Positions 44,116 through 52,859 of a stretch of DNA of 64,000 nt are shown here, piece after piece. Within the stretch, counting starts at the first letter, position 1, and the number at the start of each line of letters is the position of its first letter. The notes beneath the pieces were generated by a model. That model was given only the letters and a program-made list of their open reading frames with translations, did no database searches and was not told where the DNA came from. Made by a program: the position numbers and the translations under genes. Source of the stretch: Sphingopyxis sp. PET50 (GTDB lineage Bacteria > Pseudomonadota > Alphaproteobacteria > Sphingomonadales > Sphingomonadaceae); the NCBI RefSeq assembly GCF_025244705.1, contig NZ_CP104207.1:2914001-2978000 (forward strand). Reading direction: 5' to 3'.

Positions 44116-45477
44116 TCAGCTGTTGAGGCTGCGTCGGATCGCGGCGATTTCGGCGTCGAGTTCGCTGTCGCTGACGCGCAGCGCCTCGACCGTGCGTACC
44201 GCGTGGATCACCGTCGAATGATCGCGCCCGCCGAAGCGGCGGCCGATTTCGGGGTAGGAACGGGGAGTCAGTTCCTTCGCCAGATACATCGCGACCTGAC
44301 GCGGACGCGCGATCGCGCGGACGCGGCGCTTCGAGGCCATTTCCGATTTGTCGAGCTTGTAATGCGCGCAGACCGCGCGCTGGATCTCGTCGATCGTGAT
44401 GCGCGGGCGGGCGCTGCGGACATTTTCGGCGAGCCGGTCCTCGGCGAGCGCGAGGTCGATGCGCGCGCCGGTGAGCGCGGCATAGGCGAGCAATTTGTTG
44501 AGCGCGCCTTCGAGCTCGCGGATGTTGCGCGTGAAATGCTTGACCAGATAGGCGACGACATCGTCCGGCACCTCGACCATCGGCATCGCGGCGAGCCGCT
44601 GGCGGATGATGCGCTCGCGCAGATCGTCCTCGGGCGCCTCGATATCGGCGACCAGCCCGCCCGACAGCCGCGACAGCAGCCGCGCCTCGACCCCATCGAG
44701 CATCGCGGGCGGTCGGTCGGCGGTGACGACGAGGCGCTTGCCGACGGTCATCAGGTCGTCGATCGTGTGGAGCAGTTCCTCCTGCGTCGAATTCTTGCCG
44801 ATCACGAATTGCAGATCGTCGAGCAGCAGCAGGTCGGCGGCGCGCAGCCGCGCCTTGAACGCCATCATGTCGCCGCCGCGCATCGCGCCGACGAATTCGA
44901 GCATGAATTTTTCCGCCGACATCAGGATGATCGTCGCGGTCGGGTGCGCTGCGGCATAATCCTGCGCGATCGCCTGAAGCAGGTGGGTCTTGCCCTGGCC
45001 GGTACCCGAGCAGAGGTAGAGCGGGTTGAACTGCGGCGCCTCGACCATCGCCATGCGGCGCGCGGCATTGGCGGCGAGGATGTTCGAGCGCGCGACGACG
45101 AACCGGTCGAACGACAGCCGCGGGTCGAAACCGAGCAGCGCCGGGTTCGCGGCGGGGGCGGGCGGCGCGTCGAAGGCGGACAGCGGCGGCTGGGCGAGAA
45201 GCGCGGCGCGGTCGCTCGCGGCGCTCGCCCCGCGCACGGTAACGCCGCGCACCGCGGGCAGCAGCTGGCGCCACGCGAGTTCGAGCCGGTCGCCGAAGCG
45301 TTCGTTGATCCAGTTGGCCGAGAAGCGGCTCGCGGCCTCGAGCGTGACGACGCCCGACAGGGTGCAATAGTCGGCGAAGCGCACCGGCTTCAGCCAATGG
45401 TCGAAGGTGCGCGCGCCGAGATCGCGGCGGAGCCCTTCGGCGACGCGCGGCCACAGCATCGCGACATCGCCGCTCAT
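44116..45477 (-). CDS. dnaA: Chromosomal replication initiator protein
   Basis: A 453-residue protein from ATG 45477 (the frame extends upstream to 45525 without support). Domain I (LWPRVAEGLRRDLGARTFDH), a proline-alanine-rich domain II, AAA+ domain III with Walker A CSGTGQGKTHLL and Walker B LLLLDDLQF, and C-terminal DNA-binding domain with the signature GGRDHSTVIHAVRTVE. It unwinds the origin. Head-to-head arrangement is not present: rpsT lies upstream on the same strand. Confidence 0.97.
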   Translation of the reverse strand: MSGDVAMLWPRVAEGLRRDLGARTFDHWLKPVRFADYCTLSGVVTLEAASRFSANWINERFGDRLELAWRQLLPAVRGVTVRGASAASDRAALLAQPPLSAFDAPPAPAANPALLGFDPRLSFDRFVVARSNILAANAARRMAMVEAPQFNPLYLCSGTGQGKTHLLQAIAQDYAAAHPTATIILMSAEKFMLEFVGAMRGGDMMAFKARLRAADLLLLDDLQFVIGKNSTQEELLHTIDDLMTVGKRLVVTADRPPAMLDGVEARLLSRLSGGLVADIEAPEDDLRERIIRQRLAAMPMVEVPDDVVAYLVKHFTRNIRELEGALNKLLAYAALTGARIDLALAEDRLAENVRSARPRITIDEIQRAVCAHYKLDKSEMASKRRVRAIARPRQVAMYLAKELTPRSYPEIGRRFGGRDHSTVIHAVRTVEALRVSDSELDAEIAAIRRSLNS

Positions 45478-45933
45478 CGCCGTTTCTCCGTCACGCCGAC
45501 CATCGCACTCCCCACCTGAAACCACGCCTGTCCCCCGATCACCCGGTCACCGGCAGGATCGCCGCCGCCGCCCACAGCTCCGCGCGCCCCGATCGCAGGA
45601 CGCAGTTTCCCGTTCCGCGCAAGCAGCGAAGGACGGCGAATCATGTGATGTGGCGGCCAGCGGCGAAGGCCGATGACATCCTATGTCTAGGCAGGGGAAG
45701 CGGAGTCTATCAAGAGCCGCCGATGTAAAAATATTGAAATAAAAATCTTGACTCGCCAAGCACCCCGGATTCGCGCCAAATGGATAATTTTCCTATACTT
45801 TTCAGTATGTTATTTGTGACAATCCTGTCAGCAAGCAACGAATCGCGGTAAATCCGTCACTTACCGCGTTGCAACACTATTGCCACGGCGATGTCACAAA
45901 AGCACTCGCATGGCGGCGTCCCGAAATGGACAC
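45478..45933 (-). promoter_or_regulatory. AT-rich leader region of dnaA
   Basis: The stretch 45720-45850 is clearly AT-richer than the rest and holds short TTATTT- and GGATAA-like runs (for example TGGATAA near 45784) and at least three GANTC sites. A weak promoter candidate for dnaA is TTGATA (45713-45708, minus strand), 18 bases, TAGACA (45689-45684). A replication origin here is possible but no array of DnaA boxes is visible. Confidence 0.35.
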
Positions 45934-45969
45934 AAAAAGACCCGCGGGCGAGGTGCCGGCGGGTCTTTT
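45934..45969. terminator. Bidirectional terminator beyond rpsT
   Basis: AGACCCGC (45938-45945) pairs with GCGGGTCT (45959-45966), with AAAAA before and TTTT after, so it works as a terminator on both strands. It ends the rpsT transcript (minus strand) 40 bases after its stop. Confidence 0.85.
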
Positions 45970-46008
45970 CGAGTCGCGATGCGGCGCGGGGCCGAATCGG
46001 CCGAGCGG

Positions 46009-46272
46009 TCAGGCGATGGCGTTGACGCTCTTGGTCAGGCGCGAATATTTGCGCGCGACGGTGTTCTTGTGCAGCACGCCCTTGGCGACGCCGCGCGCCA
46101 TTTCGGGCTGCGCGGCCTTCAGCGCGGCGGCGGCGGCGTCCTTGTCACCGGCGGCGACGGCATTCTCGACCTTCTTGACGAGGGTGCGGATGCGCGAGAC
46201 GCGATTCTTGTTCACGATGGTGCGCGCGGTGTTGCGGCGGATGCGCTTTTTTGCCTGGGGCGTATTGGCCAT
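46009..46272 (-). CDS. rpsT: 30S ribosomal protein S20
   Basis: An 87-residue basic helical protein, [20 protein letters not shown] at the start and [20 protein letters not shown] near the end. A primary 16S rRNA-binding protein. ATG 46272. The same strand as dnaA and mutM, with its own promoter (46407-46435) and terminator. Confidence 0.97.
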   Translation of the reverse strand: MANTPQAKKRIRRNTARTIVNKNRVSRIRTLVKKVENAVAAGDKDAAAAALKAAQPEMARGVAKGVLHKNTVARKYSRLTKSVNAIA

Positions 46273-46406
46273 AAATTCCTCGGTGTTCAAACAGTCAAAG
46301 TCGGTCGGAGCACAGCGTCACCGGAGCAGCCGAATCGCGCGAAACGGGCGAATCAATGTCCGGATACGGCCGGTTCCGGAACACCGGACCCTGCTCGAAG
46401 GGTGCG

Positions 46407-46435
46407 CCCATAGCCAGCAAGGCGGCTTTGGTCAA
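46407..46435 (-). promoter_or_regulatory. Promoter of rpsT
   Basis: On the minus strand TTGACC (46435-46430), 17 bases, TATGGG (46412-46407). Transcription would start near 46400, giving a leader of about 128 bases, which leaves room for the leader control known for S20 in other bacteria. Confidence 0.65.
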
Positions 46436-46457
46436 TGGTTTTCGGGGTAGAAAGACG

Positions 46458-46588
46458 ATCCTCCCCCAGCGGGGGAGGGGGACCATGCGAAGCATGGTGG
46501 AGGGGCACAGGCCCGAATATGCTGCGTATGAGCGAGGGTGCCCCTCCACCACCTTCGGTGGTCCCCCTCCCCGTTCCGGGGAGGAACC
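46458..46588. repeat. Long palindromic repeat, CCTCCCC family (variant)
   Basis: CGATCCTCCCCCAGCGGGGG and CTCCCCGTTCCGGGGAGGAA at the ends, with GACCATGCGAAGCATGGTGG and CCACCACCTTCGGTGGTCC inside. It ends one base before the stop codon of mutM. The gap 46273-46588 holds this repeat and the rpsT promoter. Confidence 0.8.
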
Positions 46589-47404
46589 TCAAAGTCGCTG
46601 GCATTTGGGGCAATAGAAGGTCGAGCGGCCCGCCTGGACGATGCGGACGATCGTGCCGCCGCACTCGCACGTCTCGCCCTCGCGGCCATAGACGCGCCAG
46701 TCCTTGGCGAAATAGCCGAGATCGCCCTCCGGACTCAGAAAGTCGCGTAGCGTCGAGCCGCCCGCGGCGATCGCGGCGGTGAGGACGTCCTTGATCGCGG
46801 GCACGAGCGAAGCGAGCTTCGCCTTCGAGACGTCGGCGGCGGGCTTTGCCGGGTGGATGCGCGCCATGTTGAGCGCCTCGCACACATAGATGTTGCCGAG
46901 CCCCGCGACCACCGTCTGGTCGAGCAGCATCGCCTTGACCGGGGCACGGCGGCCGGCGAGCGCCCTCGCGAGACAGGCGGCGTCGAAGGCATCGGACAAG
47001 GGTTCGGGGCCGAGCGTGACGAAGGCCGGAAACAGCGTCAGCGGATCGCCTGCGACGAGGTCGACCGAGCCGAAGCGGCGCGGGTCGTGCAGGAAGAGCC
47101 GGTGCCCCGCCCCGGTCTCGAGCAGCAGATGGTCGTGCTTGCCCGCCTCGCCGCCCTCGGTGCGCCAGCGTCCCGACATGCCGAGGTGGAAGATCATATG
47201 ATCGTCGCGGTCGGTCGACACGATGCCATATTTGGCCCGCCGCGACAGGCGGGTGACAGTGGCACCGGTCAGCCGCTGCGCGAGGTCGGCGGGGAAGGCG
47301 CGGCGCAGGTCGGGGCGGAAGGTGATGACCGACGTCAGGCGCTGCCCTTCGAGAAAGGGCGCGAGGCCGCGGACGGTGGTTTCGACTTCGGGAAGCTCGG
47401 GCAT
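46589..47404 (-). CDS. mutM: Formamidopyrimidine-DNA glycosylase
   Basis: A 271-residue enzyme from ATG 47404, MPELPEVETTVRGLAPFLEG, with the catalytic Pro after Met. Inner motif LDQTVVAGLGNIYVCEALNM, and a C-terminal zinc finger CECGGTIVRI...FYCPKCQ. It removes 8-oxoguanine and works with MutY in the GO system. Divergent from ubiE. Confidence 0.97.
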   Translation of the reverse strand: MPELPEVETTVRGLAPFLEGQRLTSVITFRPDLRRAFPADLAQRLTGATVTRLSRRAKYGIVSTDRDDHMIFHLGMSGRWRTEGGEAGKHDHLLLETGAGHRLFLHDPRRFGSVDLVAGDPLTLFPAFVTLGPEPLSDAFDAACLARALAGRRAPVKAMLLDQTVVAGLGNIYVCEALNMARIHPAKPAADVSKAKLASLVPAIKDVLTAAIAAGGSTLRDFLSPEGDLGYFAKDWRVYGREGETCECGGTIVRIVQAGRSTFYCPKCQRL

Positions 47405-47497
47405 ATCGCGGGCCGGGCTACGCGCCATTTGCGCGGGCGGCAAGGCCCGGCTAAAGGCCGGTCGAATTTCGTTTCTCCCCGCAAAGGCGCATTCCTC

Positions 47498-48235
47498 ATG
47501 GCCACCCCCGACACCGTCAGCTTCGGTTATGAACAGGTCCCCGCGACCGAGAAGACCGCGATGGTCGGCGAAGTGTTCAGCCGCGTCGCGCGCAAGTACG
47601 ACATCATGAACGATGCGATGTCGGGCGGGCTGCACCGGCTGTGGAAGGACCGCTTCGTGCGCCGCGTGAAGCCGCGCGACGGCGAGGCGATCCTCGACAT
47701 GGCGGGGGGCACCGGCGACATCGCGTTCCGCATGGAACCGTCGGGCGCGAGCATCACGGTCGCCGACATCAACCCCGACATGCTGGGCGTCGGCATGGAG
47801 CGCGCGGCGGCGCGCGGCATCGACAGCCTCGTCTGGTCGGAACAGAATGCCGAGAAGCTGAGCTTTCCCGGCCAGTTCTTCGACGCCTATACGATCGCCT
47901 TCGGCATCCGCAACGTTACCGACATCCCGGCGGCGCTGAAGGAAGCGCACCGCGTGCTGCGCTATGGCGGGCGCTTCTTCTGCCTCGAATTCTCGACCAA
48001 CGAATGGCCGGGTTTCGCGCAGGCCTATGACGCCTATTCGCACCATCTGGTGCCGAAGCTTGGCAAGCTGATCGCGCAGGACGAGGACAGCTATCGGTAT
48101 CTGATCGAATCGATCCGCCGTTTCCCGCCGATGCCCGAATTCGCGAAGATGATCGGCGCGGCGGGCTTCACGTCGGTGAAGGTCGAGCCGATCATGGGCG
48201 GGCTGGTCGCGATCCACAGCGGGTGGAAGGCGTGA
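47498..48235 (+). CDS. ubiE: Ubiquinone/menaquinone biosynthesis C-methyltransferase
   Basis: A 245-residue SAM-dependent enzyme. MATPDTVSFGYEQVPATEKT, VFSRVARKYDIMNDAMSGGL, the SAM loop LDMAGGTGDIAFRM, and FGIRNVTDIPAALKEAHRVL are UbiE sequence. It methylates a quinone precursor in the cytoplasm. ubiB follows after a repeat. Confidence 0.97.
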   Translation: MATPDTVSFGYEQVPATEKTAMVGEVFSRVARKYDIMNDAMSGGLHRLWKDRFVRRVKPRDGEAILDMAGGTGDIAFRMEPSGASITVADINPDMLGVGMERAAARGIDSLVWSEQNAEKLSFPGQFFDAYTIAFGIRNVTDIPAALKEAHRVLRYGGRFFCLEFSTNEWPGFAQAYDAYSHHLVPKLGKLIAQDEDSYRYLIESIRRFPPMPEFAKMIGAAGFTSVKVEPIMGGLVAIHSGWKA

Positions 48236-48250
48236 GCGAGCCACATTTTT

Positions 48251-48369
48251 CTCCCCTCCCGCAGGCGGGAGGGGCCGGGGGTGGGCCAGCACCGTTGCAT
48301 CCGCCCACCCCGCTGCAACTAGCGAGCAAGCTCGCAAGTCTCGCTGCCCCTCCCGCTTGCGGGAGAGGG
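48251..48369. repeat. Long palindromic repeat, CCTCCCC family
   Basis: CTCCCCTCCCGCAGGCGGGA and CCCTCCCGCTTGCGGGAGAG with the shared block ACTAGCGAGCAAGCTCGCAA. It fills the space between ubiE and ubiB and ends six bases before the ubiB start codon. Confidence 0.8.
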
Positions 48370-48374
48370 CTGCG

Positions 48375-49919
48375 GTGACCCATCCCCTCACCCATATTTT
48401 TCGCCTGCTGAAGTGGGGCCGCATCCTCGCGCGTCATGGGGCGCTGCGCGGAATCGAGAGCGCACCCCAGACCCCGCCCGGCGTGAAGCGCCTGTGCCGA
48501 ATCGCGCGGCTGGGCACGCTTCAGCCGAAAATCCCCGACTATGCCGCCGCCTTTCAGGCGATCGGTCCCGCCGCGGTCAAGCTGGGCCAGACGCTGGCGA
48601 CGCGTCCGGACCTGGTCGGCGAGGAGGCGGCGCGCAACCTGCTGACGCTGCAGGACGCGCTGGCGCCGGTGCCGTTCGAGCGTATCCGGCAGGAAATCGA
48701 ATTCACGTTCGAGGCGCCGCTCGAAAGCCTGTACAGCACATTCGACCCCGAGCCCGTCGGATCGGCATCGATCGCGCAGGTCCACCGCGCCGTGACCAGC
48801 GACGGGCGCACGGTCGCGGTCAAGGTGCGCCGTCCGGGCATCGACAAGCAGTTCGCGCGCGACATCGACACCTATGAATGGGCGGCGGCGCATCTGGAAG
48901 CGCTCGGCGGCGAGGCCAAAAGGCTGCGCCCGCGCGAGGTGATCGCCAATTTCCGCCGCTGGACGCTGCGCGAACTCGACCTCCGGCGCGAGGCGGCGTC
49001 GGCGTCCGAACTCGCTGAGGCGATGGCGGCGGTGCCGCATTACGAGGTTCCCGCGATCGACTGGGACCGCACCGCGAGCCGCGTGATGACGATGAGCTGG
49101 ATCGACGGGATCAAGATTTCGCACCGCGACAGGCTGGTCGCCGCGGGGCACGACATGGAGGCGCTGTCGGCGAACCTCGTCAACGCCTTCCTGCGGCAGG
49201 CGATCGCCGAGGGTTTCTTTCACGCCGACATGCACCAGGGCAATTTGTTCGTGAAGGCCGACGGGACGATCGCCGCAGTCGATTTCGGCATCATGGGACG
49301 GATCAACCGGCAGGCGCGCTATTGGCTCGCCGAGATTCTCTATGGGCTCACCACCGGCAATTACCGCCGCGTCGCCGAAATCCATTTCGAGGCGCAATAT
49401 GTGCCCGACTATCACAATGTCGAGGAGTTCGCGACGGCGCTGCGCGCGGTCGGCGAGCCGATGCGCGGCAAGCCGGTGAGCGAGCTCAGCGTCGGGCAGA
49501 TGCTCGACGGGCTGTTCGCGATCACGCGCGATTTCGACATGCAGACGCAGCCGCACCTGCTGTTGCTCCAGAAAACGATGGTGATGGTCGAGGGCGTCGC
49601 GACGATGCTGAACCCGAAGATCAACATGTGGGACGTGTCGGGGCCGTTCGTGCGCGAATGGATTCGCGACGAACTGGGCCCCGAGGCCGCGCTGGCGGAC
49701 GGTTTGCGCCAGCAGGGCAAGACGCTGGCGCTGATCCCCGACATCATCCGGCGGCTGGACGAGCAATTGCCGCGCAAGGGCGGCGCCCCGCCGGCGCCGC
49801 CGCTGCCCGAGATTCCGCTGATCGTGGGGAATGGGAAACCGTCGACATGGTGGCGCTATGCGCTGACCGCGCTGGTGGGCGCGGCGGCGGGGGTCGCGGG
49901 GGTGATGTGGCTCGGATAG
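48375..49919 (+). CDS. ubiB: Ubiquinone biosynthesis protein UbiB, atypical kinase
   Basis: A 514-residue protein from GTG 48375. The KxGQ motif is AVKLGQTLATRPDLV, the Ala-rich loop lies at VGSASIAQVHRAV, the catalytic lysine in VAVKVRRPGID, and GFFHADMHQGNLF, AAVDFGIMGRI supply the metal and catalytic residues. The C-terminus has a hydrophobic segment (YALTALVGAAAGVAGVMWLG). It is an ATPase needed for ubiquinone synthesis. The next gene overlaps its end by 13 bases. Confidence 0.95.
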   Translation: MTHPLTHIFRLLKWGRILARHGALRGIESAPQTPPGVKRLCRIARLGTLQPKIPDYAAAFQAIGPAAVKLGQTLATRPDLVGEEAARNLLTLQDALAPVPFERIRQEIEFTFEAPLESLYSTFDPEPVGSASIAQVHRAVTSDGRTVAVKVRRPGIDKQFARDIDTYEWAAAHLEALGGEAKRLRPREVIANFRRWTLRELDLRREAASASELAEAMAAVPHYEVPAIDWDRTASRVMTMSWIDGIKISHRDRLVAAGHDMEALSANLVNAFLRQAIAEGFFHADMHQGNLFVKADGTIAAVDFGIMGRINRQARYWLAEILYGLTTGNYRRVAEIHFEAQYVPDYHNVEEFATALRAVGEPMRGKPVSELSVGQMLDGLFAITRDFDMQTQPHLLLLQKTMVMVEGVATMLNPKINMWDVSGPFVREWIRDELGPEAALADGLRQQGKTLALIPDIIRRLDEQLPRKGGAPPAPPLPEIPLIVGNGKPSTWWRYALTALVGAAAGVAGVMWLG

Positions 49920-50299
49920 ACGTCGCGTACGGTGTCGGCGGAGCCACTTTCCTTGCCTCGATCGCGACAGGCATGCTCGCAACGCTTGGCATTTTTACGC
50001 TGTTTACGATCGAGATCGACGCTTTTCCTTTCGATATCGGCCAGTTTCTGGCGGCACTGGCGCTCGGTGGCGTAGTCGGTCTGTTTTTCGTCTGGCCCTT
50101 CTGTCTCGGCGCGACCGCCCTGGGCCTCGGCCTAGCCAGCCATCATGGCTGGGCGGCGCGGCGGCTGGCGTGGAGTAGCGTCGGCGCCGCGCTCGGCGCG
50201 CTGCCGATCGTCGTACTGACGATCGCCACGGGCGATTGGCACGCCAAGACGCTGGCGACTGCGGTATTGATGGGTGCCGTTCCCGGTGCTTTTGCTTAG
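49907..50299 (+). CDS. Small membrane protein overlapping ubiB
   Basis: A 130-residue frame from GTG 49907. Four hydrophobic segments (ATFLASIATGMLATLGIFTL, QFLAALALGGVVGLFFVWPF, VGAALGALPIVVLTIA) with few charges. Not recognised. It overlaps ubiB by 13 bases. Base use and membrane pattern are normal, so it is probably real. Confidence 0.5.
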   Translation: MARIDVAYGVGGATFLASIATGMLATLGIFTLFTIEIDAFPFDIGQFLAALALGGVVGLFFVWPFCLGATALGLGLASHHGWAARRLAWSSVGAALGALPIVVLTIATGDWHAKTLATAVLMGAVPGAFA

Positions 50300-50348
50300 C
50301 ACACTCACGCACCGGCTCTTGCGGCTGCCGACAAGCCATCCGCTCCCC

Positions 50349-50386
50349 TTGCCAGATTGATCTGGAATGCGCATACTCCATGCGCA
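50349..50386 (+). promoter_or_regulatory. Promoter and operator of the ccdAB module
   Basis: -35 TTGCCA (50349-50354), 17 bases, -10 CATACT (50372-50377). Overlapping the -10 is GCGCAT-ACTCC-ATGCGC... (50369-50385; ATGCGCAT is itself a palindrome), a fit for CcdAB autorepression. AAGGAG follows before the start. Confidence 0.65.
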
Positions 50387-50398
50387 AGGAGAATGGCG

Positions 50399-50660
50399 AT
50401 GAACCGGCTTAGCGCGATTCGAAGGACCCAAGAAAGCGGCCCCCAAAAAGCCGACCAATGTGTCGCTGAGCGCCGAGCTGGTCGAGGAAGCCAGGAAGCT
50501 CGGTATCAACGTAAGCGAGGCTTGCCAATCAGGGCTGGCCGCCCAGGTCAAGAAGGCGCGCGAAGCAGCGTGGAAAGAGGAAAATCGCGCGGCGATCGAG
50601 AGCTGGAACGACTATACCCGGAAACATGGTCTGCCGCTGGCCAAATATCGACTGTTCTGA
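50399..50660 (+). pseudogene. ccdA: CcdA antitoxin (N-terminal frame change as given)
   Basis: The C-terminal part fits CcdA: NVSLSAELVEEARKLGINVS, a RHH-type DNA-binding start, and WNDYTRKHGLPLAKYRLF at the end, the CcdB-binding tail with the typical LA..R. ATG 50399 has good spacing from AAGGAG, but the frame reaching the conserved part is different; a shift near 50420 joins MNRLSA to EGPKKAAPKKPTNVSLSAEL. A GTG at 50460 is an alternative start. It neutralises the toxin of the next gene. Confidence 0.75.
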
Positions 50661-50957
50661 TGCCGCAGTTCGACGTTCACCAAAGTCTCGACGGTGCCGA
50701 CCTGCTGCTCGATTGTCAAAGCGACCTGCTCGACCACTTCGATACCCGTTTCGTCATTCCGCTGGTTCCATCACAAACCGCGCAGAAACTGTCGCGCCTG
50801 CACCCCGTTTTCGAAATCGACGGCTCAGCAGCATGTCCTCGCAACACAATTGGCGTCCGCGGTTGATTCGAAGGAACTGGGCGCGCGCGTCACATCGCTC
50901 GCCGACCAACGCTATGACATATTGAACGCGCTCGACATGCTGGTGACGGGAGTTTGA
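50660..50957 (+). pseudogene. ccdB: CcdB toxin (frame broken near 50822 as given)
   Basis: MPQFDVHQSLDGADLLLDCQ, SDLLDHFDTRFVIPLVP and, in another frame, QQHVLATQLASAVDSKEL ending LADQRYDILNALDMLVTGV. The full sequence follows the CcdB (gyrase inhibitor) family, ending about 98 residues long. One extra base near 50822 divides the frame. ATG 50660 overlaps the ccdA stop as TGATG. It poisons DNA gyrase when free of antitoxin. coaBC begins two bases after its stop. Confidence 0.78.
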
Positions 50958-50959
50958 TA

Positions 50960-52222
50960 ATGGCAAATCCCCGCATCCTGCTCATCATCGGCGGCGGCAT
51001 CGCCGCGTACAAGAGCATCGAGCTCGTACGTCTGCTGCGCAAGGCGGGCCATGTCGTGCGCTGCGTGCTGACGCGCGCGGGGGAGCGGTTCGTGACGCCG
51101 CTGACGCTCGCGGCGCTCAGCGAGAACAAGGTCCATACCGATCTCTTCGACCTGAAGGACGAGGTCGAGATGGGGCATATCCAGCTCTCGCGCGAGGCCG
51201 ACCTGGTGGTCGTCGCGCCGGCAACCGCCGACCTGCTTGCGAAGATGGCGGCGGGCATCGCCGACGACATGGCGACCACCTTGCTGCTCGCGACCGACAA
51301 GCCGGTGCTCGCGGCGCCCGCGATGAATGTGCGCATGTGGCTGCACGCGGCGACGCGGCGCAATGTCGCTACCCTGCGCGGCGACGGCGTGACGGTGATG
51401 GAACCCGACGAGGGTGAGATGGCGTGCGGCGAATATGGACCGGGCCGGCTGCCCGAACCGGCGGCGATCTTTGCGGCGATCGAGGCGGCGATCGCCAGCG
51501 CGCCCGTCGCTTCGCCGCTGGGGGGACAGCCCGATTTCGCGCCCGCCAACCATCGCCCGCTCTATGGCCGCCGTATCCTGATCACCGCCGGGCCGACGCA
51601 CGAGCCGATCGACCCGGTGCGCTATATCGCCAACCGGTCGAGCGGGAAGCAGGGGTTCGCGATCGCCGCCGCCGCCGCCGAAGCGGGGGCCGAGGTGCTG
51701 CTGATCGCGGGGCCGGTGCCGCTGCCGACGCCGCCCGGCGTGATCCGCGTCGATGTCGAGACCGCGCGCGAAATGGCGGCAGAGGTCGCAGCGGGCCTGC
51801 CCGTCGATGCCGCGATCATGGTCGCCGCGGTCGCCGACTGGCGCGCCGCCGATACGTCGGCGCAGAAGATCAAGAAGGACGGCAGCGGGCAGGTGCCGCC
51901 GCTGGCGCTCGCCGAAAATCCCGACATATTGGCGGGCGTCGCGAAGAGTCCGCAGCGCCCGGCCCTGCTGATCGGCTTTGCCGCCGAGACCAACGATGTG
52001 CTGGACCATGCACGGGCGAAGCTGGCGCGCAAGGGATGCGACTGGATCGTCGCCAACGACGTCGCCGCCGACCCGATGGGGGGCGAGACGAATCGGGTGC
52101 ATATCGTTAGCAAAGCGGGCGTAGACAGCTGGGAGCGGCTGCCCAAGGAGGCGGTCGCCCGCAAATTGATGGAAAAGATCGCCGATGAACTCGATGCGCG
52201 TATCCCCCGCCAGTCCGATTGA
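50960..52222 (+). CDS. coaBC: Bifunctional phosphopantothenoylcysteine decarboxylase/synthase
   Basis: A 420-residue protein from ATG 50960. CoaC half: [30 protein letters not shown] with the substrate-binding Met-Asn, and [20 protein letters not shown] with the active Cys. CoaB half: [40 protein letters not shown]. It makes 4'-phosphopantetheine for coenzyme A. Two bases separate it from ccdB, so it may depend on the toxin-antitoxin transcript. dut overlaps its end. Confidence 0.96.
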   Translation: MANPRILLIIGGGIAAYKSIELVRLLRKAGHVVRCVLTRAGERFVTPLTLAALSENKVHTDLFDLKDEVEMGHIQLSREADLVVVAPATADLLAKMAAGIADDMATTLLLATDKPVLAAPAMNVRMWLHAATRRNVATLRGDGVTVMEPDEGEMACGEYGPGRLPEPAAIFAAIEAAIASAPVASPLGGQPDFAPANHRPLYGRRILITAGPTHEPIDPVRYIANRSSGKQGFAIAAAAAEAGAEVLLIAGPVPLPTPPGVIRVDVETAREMAAEVAAGLPVDAAIMVAAVADWRAADTSAQKIKKDGSGQVPPLALAENPDILAGVAKSPQRPALLIGFAAETNDVLDHARAKLARKGCDWIVANDVAADPMGGETNRVHIVSKAGVDSWERLPKEAVARKLMEKIADELDARIPRQSD

Positions 52223-52748
52223 TATCCGGATCCAGCGCCTGCCCAATGGCGGCGGCCTGCCCCTGCCCGCCTATGCGTCGGATGGCGCGGCGGGAATGGA
52301 TGTGGTCGCGGCGGAGTCGCTGACGATCCGGCCGGGCACGCGCCACGCGGTCGCGACAGGCTTCGCGATGGCGATCCCCGCGGGTTATGAGGTGCAGGTG
52401 CGCCCGCGTTCGGGACTCGCGCTGAAACATGGCATCACCTGTCTCAACACGCCCGGCACGATCGACAGCGACTATCGCGGCGAGGTGAAGGTGATCCTCG
52501 CGAACCTCGGCGACGAGAGTTTCGAGATCAGGCGCGGCGACCGCATCGCGCAGCTGGTGCCCGCGCCCGTGCAGCGCGCCGCCTTCGCCGAGGTCGAAAG
52601 CCTCGACGAGACCGCGCGCGGCGCGGGCGGCTTCGGATCGACCGGCGTCGCGAGCGAAGGCGCCGAAGAGGAAGAACCGGTCGACGACAATATCCCCGAC
52701 AATGTCGGGTCGCTGTCGGGCATCCAGATGCGGCGGCCGGGGGAGTAG
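52194..52748 (+). CDS. dut: dUTP diphosphatase
   Basis: A 184-residue protein; motifs: [15 protein letters not shown] (I), [12 protein letters not shown] (II), [16 protein letters not shown] (III), [10 protein letters not shown] (IV) and [10 protein letters not shown] (V). It hydrolyses dUTP to keep uracil out of DNA. The start is ATG 52194 or 52185, both inside coaBC. About 30 acidic residues follow motif V ([19 protein letters not shown]), longer than usual for this trimeric family. Confidence 0.95.
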   Translation: MRVSPASPIDIRIQRLPNGGGLPLPAYASDGAAGMDVVAAESLTIRPGTRHAVATGFAMAIPAGYEVQVRPRSGLALKHGITCLNTPGTIDSDYRGEVKVILANLGDESFEIRRGDRIAQLVPAPVQRAAFAEVESLDETARGAGGFGSTGVASEGAEEEEPVDDNIPDNVGSLSGIQMRRPGE

Positions 52749-52776
52749 CCTTGCCCTCAAACGCATGTCTTTCTTT

Positions 52777-52859
52777 CCGTTCGTGCTGAGCTTGTCGAAG
52801 CACTGTTCTTTCCCGGCGTCAAAGATAGGACGGCCCTTCGACAAGCTCAGGGCGAATGG
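52777..52859. repeat. Palindromic repeat, GCTTGTCGAAG family
   Basis: CCGTTCGTGCTGAGCTTGTC faces GACAAGCTCAGGGCGAATGG. A relative of 42735-42822. It overlaps the first ATG of the next gene, which makes that start doubtful. Confidence 0.8.
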
